Below are positions 39,133 through 46,447 of a DNA stretch of 56,806 bases, piece after piece. The notes beneath the pieces were generated by a model that was not told the DNA's origin, did no database searches, and saw only the letters and a program-made list of their open reading frames with translations. The translations under genes were made by a program, and so were the position numbers. Source of the stretch: Conexivisphaera sp049976725 (GTDB taxonomy: Archaea; Thermoproteota; Nitrososphaeria; Conexivisphaerales; Conexivisphaeraceae); NCBI GenBank assembly GCA_049976725.1, contig JBMFHR010000005.1, positions 1 to 56,806 of the forward strand, written 5' to 3'. Each line of letters opens with the position of its first letter. Within the stretch, counting starts at the first letter, position 1.

Positions 39133-40554
39133 TCAGCCGAGGCCGCCCACCTCCGAGAACTCCACCTGTATCACCTTCGTGAGCACGCTGACGTACTCGA
39201 TCGGCAGGTCCTGCATGACCCCCTGCAGGAACCCCAGGACTATCAGGCTCTTGGCCTCCGACTCGCTGAGCCCCCTGCTCCTCAGGTAGAAGAGCTGATC
39301 CTCTGTGATCCTGCTGGTCGTGGCCTCGTGGGACGCGCTGGCTGTTGGCTCCTCCAGCTGCACGTGCGGGTACGTGTGGGCCTTGCTCCTCCCGTCCATT
39401 ATGAGCGAGCTGCACTCCACGTGGCTCACGCTGTTGGTGGCGCCCCTCAGTATCCTCACGAGCCCCCTGTACACGTTCGTGCCCCCGGCGTTGCTGATGC
39501 TCTTGGACACTATCGAGCTCCTGGTGTCGGGCGCCGCGTGTATCACCTTGGAGCCAGTGTCCTTCACGTAGGGGCCATTGGCGAGCCCCACCACGACGCT
39601 GCTGGTCCTGGAGCCCCTGCCCCTGAGCACCGTCGAGGGATACGTGTAAGTTATCCTGCTGCCTATGCTGCCCTCCACCCACTCCACCGTCGCGTCCTCC
39701 TCGGCTATCGCCCTCTTGTTGTTGAAGTTTATCACGTTCCTGCTCCAGTTCTGCACGGTCACGAACCTCACCTTGGAGCCCCTCAGCGCGTGTATCTCCA
39801 CCATGCCGTCGTGGAAGCTGTACTTCTTGAGCATCGGGGCGGAGCATCCCTCTATGAAGCTCAGCTCGCTCCCCTCGTCCGCAACTATCAGCGTGTGCTC
39901 GAACTGCCCCTCAAGCGATCCCCCTATTATGAAGTAGGCCTCTATCGGCTGCGGCACCTTGACCCCCTTCGGCACGTAGACGAAGGCCCCACCGCTCCAG
40001 AGCGCCGTGTGGAGGGCCGCGAACTTGTGGTCGGAGGGCGGGAAGACGCGGGAGAAGTGCTCCCTCACCAGGTCCGGATACTTCTGGACCGCCTCCTCCA
40101 TGGGGAGCAGGATCACGCCGAGGCTCTCGAGGTACTCCTTCATCCTCGAGTAGACGGTCTCGCTGTCGAAGACTGCGGTGAGGCCCGACAGGAACCTAGC
40201 CTCGAGCTCCGGTATCCCCAACCTCTCGTAGTACCTGCGTATCTCGCCCGGCACGTCCTCCCAGGATCCGGACCTTCCGGCCTCCGGCCTCACGTACGTG
40301 GAGATCTCCTCCAGGTTGAGCTCGTCGATGCCCCTGAGCCACGCCGGCATTGGGAGCGCCTCGAATAGCTCCAGCGCCTTGAGCCTCAGCCTCAGCATCC
40401 ACTCGGGCTCCCGCTTCATGCGGGAGATCTCCTCCACCAGGCTCCTGCTTATCCTGCCCTTCAGCACGGTGCCCCTCGAGTACGCGCCCTCAGGTCCCAG
40501 CAGCTCCTCGGGCGTCCTGTACCCCAGGACGCCCGAGAGACCTTCCCTGCTCAA
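39133..40554 (-). CDS. sufB: Fe-S cluster scaffold protein SufB
   Basis: This 473-residue core scaffold for Fe-S assembly shows GTVLKGRISRSLVEEISRMKREPEWMLRLRLKALE at the N-terminus, then FPPSDHKFAALHTALWSGGAFVYVPKGVKVPQPIEAYF and the C-terminal HVECSSLIMDGRSKAHTYPHV, which includes the conserved Cys thought to hold the nascent cluster, and ITEDQLFYLRSRGLSESEAK. It starts at TTG 40554, one base after the sufC stop. A 48-bp segment is nearly identical to sufD (47 of 48). Confidence 0.95.
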   Translation of the reverse strand: MSREGLSGVLGYRTPEELLGPEGAYSRGTVLKGRISRSLVEEISRMKREPEWMLRLRLKALELFEALPMPAWLRGIDELNLEEISTYVRPEAGRSGSWEDVPGEIRRYYERLGIPELEARFLSGLTAVFDSETVYSRMKEYLESLGVILLPMEEAVQKYPDLVREHFSRVFPPSDHKFAALHTALWSGGAFVYVPKGVKVPQPIEAYFIIGGSLEGQFEHTLIVADEGSELSFIEGCSAPMLKKYSFHDGMVEIHALRGSKVRFVTVQNWSRNVINFNNKRAIAEEDATVEWVEGSIGSRITYTYPSTVLRGRGSRTSSVVVGLANGPYVKDTGSKVIHAAPDTRSSIVSKSISNAGGTNVYRGLVRILRGATNSVSHVECSSLIMDGRSKAHTYPHVQLEEPTASASHEATTSRITEDQLFYLRSRGLSESEAKSLIVLGFLQGVMQDLPIEYVSVLTKVIQVEFSEVGGLG

Positions 40555-40555
40555 G

Positions 40556-41317
40556 TCAGGACCGCCCCCTCAGGGACGCGTAGCCGTTCCTGTCCACCTC
40601 GTCCGCCAGCTCGGGCCCGCCGTGGCCCGCGACCCTACCGTCGATCAGCAGGGTGACCTCGTTCGGGACCACGTAGCGGAGTATGCGAGTGTAGTGGGTG
40701 ACCAGGAGCACCCCCGAGCCGGCGGAAGCCAGGTCGTTGATCGCCTGCGCGACGGTCCTGACGCCGTCCACGTCGAGCCCGCTGTCCGGCTCGTCCAGCA
40801 TCAGGTACCTGGGCCTCAGCAGCACCGCCTGGAGCAGCTCCGCCCTCTTCCTCTCGCCGCCGCTGAAACCCACGTTGACGTCCCTGTTCAGGAACTCGGG
40901 GTCCAGCCCCAGGGACCTCGCAACGTCCCTCATGGAGCTGATGAACTTGGGGTCGCGCACCTCAAGCAGGTTGCGGCCGCCGCCGGCCCTCTTGTTGCGT
41001 GAGACGAGCAGGAGTGAGGACAGCCTGACCCCCGGCACCTCCACGGGGTTCTGGAACCCCAGGAGGAGTCCCCTCAGCGACCTGTCCTCGGGCGGCAGGG
41101 AGGAAATGTCCTCGCCGTCCATTGAAACGCGGCCGGCCGCCAGCCTGTACTTGGGATGGCCGGCGATGGCGTAGAGCAGTGAGGACTTGCCGCTCCCGTT
41201 GGGCCCCATGAGGGCGTGGACCTCCCCCGGCCTCACGGAGAGCGTGACGTCCTCCAGCACACGCCTGCCCTGATCGTCCCCGATCACGTCGACCGAGATC
41301 CCATCGATCTCCAGCAT
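40556..41317 (-). CDS. sufC: Fe-S assembly ATPase SufC
   Basis: This 253-residue ABC ATPase has Walker A MGPNGSGKSS, Q-loop GFQNPVEVPGV, signature VGFSGGERKRAELLQAVLLRPRYLMLDEPDSGLDVDG (merging signature, Walker B and D-loop) and H-loop THYTRILRYV, the SufC fingerprint. It drives the SufBD scaffold. It is the first gene of the operon, starts at ATG 41317 and faces the DtxR regulator gene divergently. Confidence 0.96.
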   Translation of the reverse strand: MLEIDGISVDVIGDDQGRRVLEDVTLSVRPGEVHALMGPNGSGKSSLLYAIAGHPKYRLAAGRVSMDGEDISSLPPEDRSLRGLLLGFQNPVEVPGVRLSSLLLVSRNKRAGGGRNLLEVRDPKFISSMRDVARSLGLDPEFLNRDVNVGFSGGERKRAELLQAVLLRPRYLMLDEPDSGLDVDGVRTVAQAINDLASAGSGVLLVTHYTRILRYVVPNEVTLLIDGRVAGHGGPELADEVDRNGYASLRGRS

Positions 41318-41327
41318 GATTACTCTG

Positions 41328-41359
41328 ATAACAGCGTTATTAGACGGGCCTATAAACGT
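41328..41359 (-). promoter_or_regulatory. suf promoter with palindrome
   Basis: ATAAC-AGC-GTTAT (41328-41340), an inverted repeat, lies within 25 bases of the sufC ATG and overlaps a CTAATAACGC box (41335-41344). A second TATA-like CGTTTATAGG (41350-41359) lies further up. A DtxR-type regulator is encoded next door, making this a likely operator for iron control; that link is inferred. Confidence 0.5.
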
Positions 41360-41435
41360 TTGCGCGGAGCCCGCCGATTTCTAATTACGGAGATCGCGCG
41401 TCAAGCTTAATTCCGGCGGGGCGAATCGAGGCCGC

Positions 41436-41888
41436 GTGCCCGCGGGCTCCGCCCCCAGGGGAAAGAGGAAGGAGGACTACCTGAGGACCATATACGAGCT
41501 CCAGAGGTCCAAGGGCTTCGCTAGGGTGAAGGACGTCAGCGGCGCGCTCGGCGTGTCGATGCCGACCGCGCTGGAGGAGCTGAGGGAGCTGGAGAGGGAG
41601 GGGCTGATCGTGTACAGGAAGGGGGACGTGAGGCTCGCCGAGGAGGCCGAGCACGCCGCGGAGGCGCTGGACCGCAAGAGGAGGATACTCAGGGACTTCC
41701 TGGAGAGGGTGCTGGAGGCGGACCCGAGCGAGGCTGACCGTGAGGCCTGCTACCTCGAGCACTTCGTGAGCGACGAGCTCCTGGAGCGCATGGAGCGCAT
41801 GCTGAGGTTCGCGGCGGACTGCCGGGAGGAGTTCTCGAGGTTCATGGAGATGGTGCGCTCGCGCGGCGGGTGCGGGCGAGCGCGGTAG
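41436..41888 (+). CDS. DtxR/MntR-family metal-dependent regulator
   Basis: This 150-residue protein has the family's winged helix (EDYLRTIYELQRSKGFARVKDVSGALGVSMPTALEELRELEREGLIVYR) followed by the dimerisation/metal domain with CYLEHFVSDELLERMERML, which contains the Cys, Glu and His expected as metal ligands. It lacks the C-terminal SH3-like domain. The start is GTG 41436, 28 bases below AGCTTAATTC (41404-41413). It is divergent from sufC and ahead of aldehyde dehydrogenase and SOD; control of suf by iron status is the natural guess. Confidence 0.88.
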   Translation: MPAGSAPRGKRKEDYLRTIYELQRSKGFARVKDVSGALGVSMPTALEELRELEREGLIVYRKGDVRLAEEAEHAAEALDRKRRILRDFLERVLEADPSEADREACYLEHFVSDELLERMERMLRFAADCREEFSRFMEMVRSRGGCGRAR

Positions 41889-41928
41889 CCCGGCCGCCCG
41901 CTCGGTTAAATATAGCCCCCGGGACTGT

Positions 41929-43380
41929 ATGCCCGTGAGGCGCGCGGCCGTAGGAGGGGACTGGGTCGATGGGGGCGCTACCGCGCCCGTCGTCGACCCC
42001 TCCACCGGGGAGCAGTTCGAGGAGGTGGCGTTCGACCCGAGGGGCGACCTCGTGAGGGCCGCCGTGGACGCCGCCGAGGAGGGGGCGGAGAGGCTCTCGG
42101 GCATGCCGCTCTCGGAGCGCGGCGCGGTCCTGCTCAGGGCCGCCGGAGCCCTAGAGTCAAGGCTCGAGGAGGTGGCGTCGCTCCTGGCCAGGGAGAGCGG
42201 CAAGCCGATCAGGGACGCGAGGGTGGAGGTCAGGCGCGCGGTCTCGCTGATACGCGCGGCCGCGGAGGAGGCGCGGACGGTGCTCGAGGGCAGCGTGTAC
42301 AGGGTCGACGGCTACGACTACCCGCCGGGCAACGAGGGGAGGATGGTCCTGGGAGTGCGCGAGCCCATAGGCGTCGTGGGTGCGATACTGCCGTTCAACT
42401 TCCCCGCGAACAGCTTCGCGCACAAGGTGGCGCCGAACCTGATGGCGGGGAACGCGGTGGTCGTGAAGCCCGCGCCGGCGACGCCGCTGACGCCCCTGCT
42501 CATGGCGGAGGTGATGTACGGGGCGGGCCTGCCCAGGGGCTCGCTGAGCGTGGTGCCGGGCGGCGCCGAGGCCGGTGACGCGCTCGTCTCGGATCCGAGG
42601 ATCTCGGGGATAACGTTCACGGGATCGACGAAGGTCGGCCTCTCCATAGCCTCGAAGGCGAGCGGCCTCGGCAAGCGCGTGATGATTGAGATGGGGGGCT
42701 CGGACCCCCTGATAGTGATGGACGACGCGGACCTCGACGCCGCAGCGTCGACCGCGGCGAGGGCCAGGTTCGAGTACGCGGGCCAGAACTGCAACGCGGC
42801 CAAGAGGATCCTGGTGAGCTCCCGCGTCGTGGACGACTTCCTCAGGAAGTTCGTGGAGAGAGTTGGGGCAATGAGGGTGGGCGACGCGAAGGACGAGGCG
42901 ACGGACGTGGGGCCCCTCATATCCGAGGACAGCGCGCGCTCGATGGAGGGCTACGTGTCGGACGCTGTGGCCTCGGGAGCGAGGGTGGAGTTGGGAGGCC
43001 GCAGGATGGACAGGCCCGGGTTCTTCTTCGAGCCGACGGTGCTCTCGGGGGTCCCTCCGGACGCGCGCGCCATGAGGGAGGAGGTCTTCGGGCCGGTGGC
43101 GCCGGTCTACGCGTTCTCGAGCGAGGACGAGGCCGTGGAGGTCGCGAACTCGACGATCTACGGGCTGCAGGCATCTGTGTTCTCGAGGGACCTGAGGAGG
43201 GCCCTCAGGATCGCCAGGAGGCTCAGGTCCGGCGCCGTCATAGTGAATGAAAGCACGCGCCTCCGGTGGGACGCGCTGCCATTCGGCGGCGTCAAGCTCA
43301 GCGGCCTGGGGCCCAGGGAGGGCGTCAGGAGCACGATGCTGGCCATGACGGACCTGAAGCTGATCTCTATGTTAATTTGA
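41929..43380 (+). CDS. NAD(P)-dependent aldehyde dehydrogenase
   Basis: This 483-residue ALDH-superfamily enzyme has the oxyanion Asn in GAILPFNFPANSFAHKVAPNLMAGNAVVVKPA, cofactor motif GITFTGSTKVG, general base Glu254 in MIEMGGSDP, nucleophile Cys288 in AGQNCNAAKR and EEVFGPVAPVY near the end. It resembles lactaldehyde/glyceraldehyde or non-phosphorylating GAP dehydrogenases used in archaeal sugar routes; the substrate is not certain. A GGTTAAATATAG box (41904-41915) is only about 20 bases from ATG 41929, so GTG 41935 in the same frame could be the leaderless start. Confidence 0.9.
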   Translation: MPVRRAAVGGDWVDGGATAPVVDPSTGEQFEEVAFDPRGDLVRAAVDAAEEGAERLSGMPLSERGAVLLRAAGALESRLEEVASLLARESGKPIRDARVEVRRAVSLIRAAAEEARTVLEGSVYRVDGYDYPPGNEGRMVLGVREPIGVVGAILPFNFPANSFAHKVAPNLMAGNAVVVKPAPATPLTPLLMAEVMYGAGLPRGSLSVVPGGAEAGDALVSDPRISGITFTGSTKVGLSIASKASGLGKRVMIEMGGSDPLIVMDDADLDAAASTAARARFEYAGQNCNAAKRILVSSRVVDDFLRKFVERVGAMRVGDAKDEATDVGPLISEDSARSMEGYVSDAVASGARVELGGRRMDRPGFFFEPTVLSGVPPDARAMREEVFGPVAPVYAFSSEDEAVEVANSTIYGLQASVFSRDLRRALRIARRLRSGAVIVNESTRLRWDALPFGGVKLSGLGPREGVRSTMLAMTDLKLISMLI

Positions 43381-43442
43381 TGGTTAACTAGACCGATTTC
43401 GCTGCAACATTTATTAACCACGAACGACAACTGGCAGCCGAA

Positions 43443-44060
43443 ATGACCTTCAAGAGGTATGAGCTTCCGCCACTCCCCTACAAGATCGATGCGCTGGAGC
43501 CCTACATAAGTAAGGACATAGTTGACGTGCACTACAACGGGCACCACAAGGGCTACGTGAACGGCGCCAACAGCCTGCTGGACAGGCTAGAGAAGGTCGT
43601 GAGCGGCGGGCTCGCTCAGGGCCAGTACGACGTGCAGGGCATATTGAGGGGACTCACCTTCAACATAAACGGCCACAAGCTCCACGCGCTCTACTGGAAC
43701 TCGATGGCGCCCTCGGGGAAGGGCGGCGGGAAGCCCGGCGGCACGATAGGCGACCTGATATCGAAGCAATACGGATCATTCGAGCGCTTCAGGCAGGTCA
43801 TGACGGAGTCGGCGAACTCGCTGCCGGGGACCGGCTGGACCGCGCTCTACTACGACCAGGAGACCGGGAACCTCCAGATAATGACCATCGAGAACCACTT
43901 CATGAACCACATAGGCGAGCTGCCGATAGTGCTCATAGTGGACGAGTTCGAGCACGCGTACTACCTGCAGTACAAGAACAAGCGGGCTGACTACGTGGAG
44001 GCCTGGTGGAACCTCGTGAACTGGGACTTCGTGGACCAGAGGCTCAGGAAGTTCCTCTGA
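43443..44060 (+). CDS. sodA: Fe/Mn superoxide dismutase
   Basis: This 205-residue protein has the four metal ligands: His in DVHYNGHHKGYVNG, His in GHKLHALYW, and Asp plus His in LIVDEFEHAYYLQYKNKRADYVEAWW. GTGWTALYYD and the C-terminal WNLVNWDFVDQRL are typical of archaeal SODs. It is transcribed alone from ATTTATTAAC (43409-43418), 29 bases before ATG 43443. Whether iron or manganese is used cannot be told. It is tail to tail with the TatD gene (17-base overlap). Confidence 0.96.
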   Translation: MTFKRYELPPLPYKIDALEPYISKDIVDVHYNGHHKGYVNGANSLLDRLEKVVSGGLAQGQYDVQGILRGLTFNINGHKLHALYWNSMAPSGKGGGKPGGTIGDLISKQYGSFERFRQVMTESANSLPGTGWTALYYDQETGNLQIMTIENHFMNHIGELPIVLIVDEFEHAYYLQYKNKRADYVEAWWNLVNWDFVDQRLRKFL

Positions 44061-44943
44061 GGCCGGAGATCAGGTCCACGCCGTAGAGTCCCTCGTATAT
44101 TTTCAGCACCTCCACGTAGAAGTCAATTGTAATTGTGCCGGCGCGAATCAGGCGGTGGATCCTCCTGGACAGACCCCAGGGCGTTATCACGGCGCCCGGC
44201 CTCTCCGGATCGTCCATGAAGTCGCTCTCGATGACGAAGCGCGGCCCGAGCGCGGCGGCGGCCTCCAGCTCGCCCTTCCTCCCCGCCGGTATGCTGGGCA
44301 CGAGGCCCTCGGCGGAGGCGGGCTCGATGGAGGCGGGCAGCGCGTGGTGGAGCACGATCCTCGAGGGGTCGACCCCGACGGCCGAGGCCATGGAGGCCAT
44401 GCGGCGCACGGTCCCCTGGTCGGCCCTCTCGGAGTGCACGTGCACGACGCCCCCGTGGTCCCTCGCGGCCTCCAGCGCCTTCTCGGTGATGCTGTCGCAG
44501 ATCTCGATCGTGAGAGGGTCGGCATCCCAGTGCGGCCTGCCGTACTCGCCGTAACCGGCCGCGAGGCCCTCGGCCACCATCCTGGCCGCCAGCTCGACGC
44601 TGAGCTCGCCGAAGCGGAGGACCTCGGCCGGATCGCGGCCGGCCTCCAGGAGCTCGGCGACCTCGGCCGGGTGCATCCCCAGCACGGCGGCGCCGCTCAG
44701 GCCCTCCTCGCGGATCGCGCCGACCGATTCCAGGACGTGCCTGTAGGACCTCTCGAGGTCCTCCATGGATCCGGGCGAGAGACCCAGGGAGCGCGCGGGG
44801 AGCGCCACGAGCACTAGGAACGCTCCGCCGGACGCCCTGAACCTGCGCGCTATCTCGCGGGGGCCGAGCCCCCTCACAGGATTCGCGTGGGCGTGGTTAT
44901 CAGCGATGGGGAGCCTGAGCCCCCCATCACCACTTTGTGACAT
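44044..44943 (-). CDS. TatD-like metal-dependent hydrolase
   Basis: This 299-residue amidohydrolase-fold protein has the TatD metal-site series: IADNHAHANP at the N-terminus, GEYGRPHWD mid-protein, VVHVHSERAD, an LHHALPAS motif and VIESDFMDD. TatD relatives are DNases or quinone-amine/peptidyl hydrolases; this archaeal type is of uncertain substrate. ATG 44943 overlaps the CBS-zinc-finger gene by 17 bases, so the two are co-transcribed. The C-terminal TITIDFYVEVLKIYEGLYGV segment is the usual final helix. Confidence 0.85.
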   Translation of the reverse strand: MSQSGDGGLRLPIADNHAHANPVRGLGPREIARRFRASGGAFLVLVALPARSLGLSPGSMEDLERSYRHVLESVGAIREEGLSGAAVLGMHPAEVAELLEAGRDPAEVLRFGELSVELAARMVAEGLAAGYGEYGRPHWDADPLTIEICDSITEKALEAARDHGGVVHVHSERADQGTVRRMASMASAVGVDPSRIVLHHALPASIEPASAEGLVPSIPAGRKGELEAAAALGPRFVIESDFMDDPERPGAVITPWGLSRRIHRLIRAGTITIDFYVEVLKIYEGLYGVDLISGLRGTS

Positions 44944-45484
44944 TTCCCTCCAGGAGCCCGAGGCCTATGTGGACCCTGTCTATGTGCCTTGAGAGCTCCT
45001 CCTTGCTGGGGAACTGGCTGCCGCAGAAGGGGCAGATGTAGCCCTTAGGAATCCTGGGCACCGGCAGGAGGGCGGAGCCCCCGGGACCGAGGAGGGCCTC
45101 CAGCGTCAGGAGTCCCCTGAACGCACCGTCCTCGCCGATCACGCCGAGCCTCCTTATACCCCTCGAAGCCATCCTCGCAAGGGCCTCCTCCACGGTCGTG
45201 CCGACCTTCACTGACTCGAGCGGCCTGGAGGCCACGCGCCCCACCGGGGTCGTGTTCGGATCAAGCCCGGAGGCCACGACCTTGTAGAGAACGTCCCTCT
45301 CGGTCACTATGCCGAGCGAGCCGTCGCGGAACTTCACGATCGCCGAGCACGCGGCGCGCCGGCGCATGGCATCCGCGACGTCCCTAACCGGGGAAGACTC
45401 CTCGACCACGAGCGGATCCCCGTCGGCGAGCTCCTCGACGCGCCTAGACAGGATCTCCCTGATCCAGCTGGAGCTGGTGGGCAT
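44927..45484 (-). CDS. CBS domain pair with C-terminal C2H2 zinc finger
   Basis: This 185-residue protein carries two CBS motifs (residues about 10-130), with DVADAMRRRAACSAIVKFRDGSLGIVTERDVLYKVV and VEEALARMASRGIRRLGVIGEDGAFRGLLTLEAL. A finger of C-x2-C-x12-H-x4-H type then follows, in YICPFCGSQF to HIDRVH at about residues 149-171. It could be a nucleotide-sensing DNA- or protein-binding switch. The start is ATG 45484, 27 bases below GCTTAAAGGG (45505-45514). It shares an operon with the TatD hydrolase. Confidence 0.82.
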   Translation of the reverse strand: MPTSSSWIREILSRRVEELADGDPLVVEESSPVRDVADAMRRRAACSAIVKFRDGSLGIVTERDVLYKVVASGLDPNTTPVGRVASRPLESVKVGTTVEEALARMASRGIRRLGVIGEDGAFRGLLTLEALLGPGGSALLPVPRIPKGYICPFCGSQFPSKEELSRHIDRVHIGLGLLEGNVTKW

Positions 45485-45508
45485 CGCGCGCGATGCGCCG
45501 CGCCCCCT

Positions 45509-46408
45509 TTAAGCGTTTGCCGTCGGCTGGACTTGGACGTACCCCACCAAGTAGTACGCGAGCCCGAGGTATTCGCCCAGGAGGTCCTCCAGGTCCCTCG
45601 CGCCGTAGCCAACTCCTGTGGCCTCGGATATCCTGCGTGCCATGGCCTCCGGGGAGAAGCCACTCCAGGGCCTCCTGGAGATGAGGGAGGCGGCCACCTC
45701 GGCCGCGGACCTGCCAACGCCGGGTATCTCCGCGAACGCCCGGGCAGCCTTCCTCGGATTCTCGGAAGCCTCCTCCATCGTCGGGAGCGAGCCGGAGGAG
45801 ACGGCCGCGGACACCGCGAGCACGGCCTCGGCCCTCTGCTGGGAGAAGCCGAGCGACTTGAGGCCGTCGAGCCCCAGGGACTTGACGCGCTCGGGATCGG
45901 GGGGCCCGTAGAACTCCTCCCCCTGCACGACGATGGAAGGGCCCGCGCTCCTCACGAGCGCGGACAGCGCGGAGGAGGGCTTGCCCTGCCCCCACACGAG
46001 GGCCATTAGGAGGGCCTCGTAGACGCTCGTTGCCCTGGCCGGACGGAGGCCGAATCCCCTCCAGGCGATCGAGTGCAGCGGCGTGCCGGCCGTCCTGCCC
46101 ATGAAGCCCATGTAATCCACGTCGAGCGCGAGGATCCAGGAGGCTGTCGACTGCGCCTCCCTCCTGCGGTCGCGATCTAGGTCGTCCTCGACGAGCACGT
46201 GCACGAGGGGGTTCTGGCCCTCGGACCTCACGTTGAGGGCGAGCGGCCTCATCTCGCCACGTATGGACACGAGGGACCTCCATCTCTTGGAGCCGCCGTC
46301 GTAGATGCAGGGCATGGGCTCGCCGCTCGGGCAGTAGCGGTCCAGGTGCGGCGTTATCCTGTAGGGAGGGGACGGCTTCACCGAGATCGGCTCGAGCCCC
46401 CTCCTCAA
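45509..46408 (-). CDS. HhH-GPD family DNA glycosylase (AlkA/OGG-like) with altered catalytic site
   Basis: This 299-residue protein has an N-terminal beta domain and a C-terminal HhH-GPD fold with helix-hairpin-helix FAEIPGVGRSAAEVAASLI. In AlkA the catalytic Asp sits in VFLPDD after the hairpin; here the matching stretch reads GFSPEAM, so the Asp aligns with Ala and a Glu precedes it. Upstream YEALLMALVWGQGKPSSA resembles the family's Q-I-S-x-x-A helix. It may be a glycosylase with a displaced acid, or a binding protein. The start is TTG 46408; no clear TATA box is seen, and it lies 39 bases after the aminopeptidase gene. Confidence 0.7.
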   Translation of the reverse strand: MRRGLEPISVKPSPPYRITPHLDRYCPSGEPMPCIYDGGSKRWRSLVSIRGEMRPLALNVRSEGQNPLVHVLVEDDLDRDRRREAQSTASWILALDVDYMGFMGRTAGTPLHSIAWRGFGLRPARATSVYEALLMALVWGQGKPSSALSALVRSAGPSIVVQGEEFYGPPDPERVKSLGLDGLKSLGFSQQRAEAVLAVSAAVSSGSLPTMEEASENPRKAARAFAEIPGVGRSAAEVAASLISRRPWSGFSPEAMARRISEATGVGYGARDLEDLLGEYLGLAYYLVGYVQVQPTANA

Positions 46409-46447
46409 GCGACATCACCCTCACCCGAGGCACCGGGGGAGAGCATT

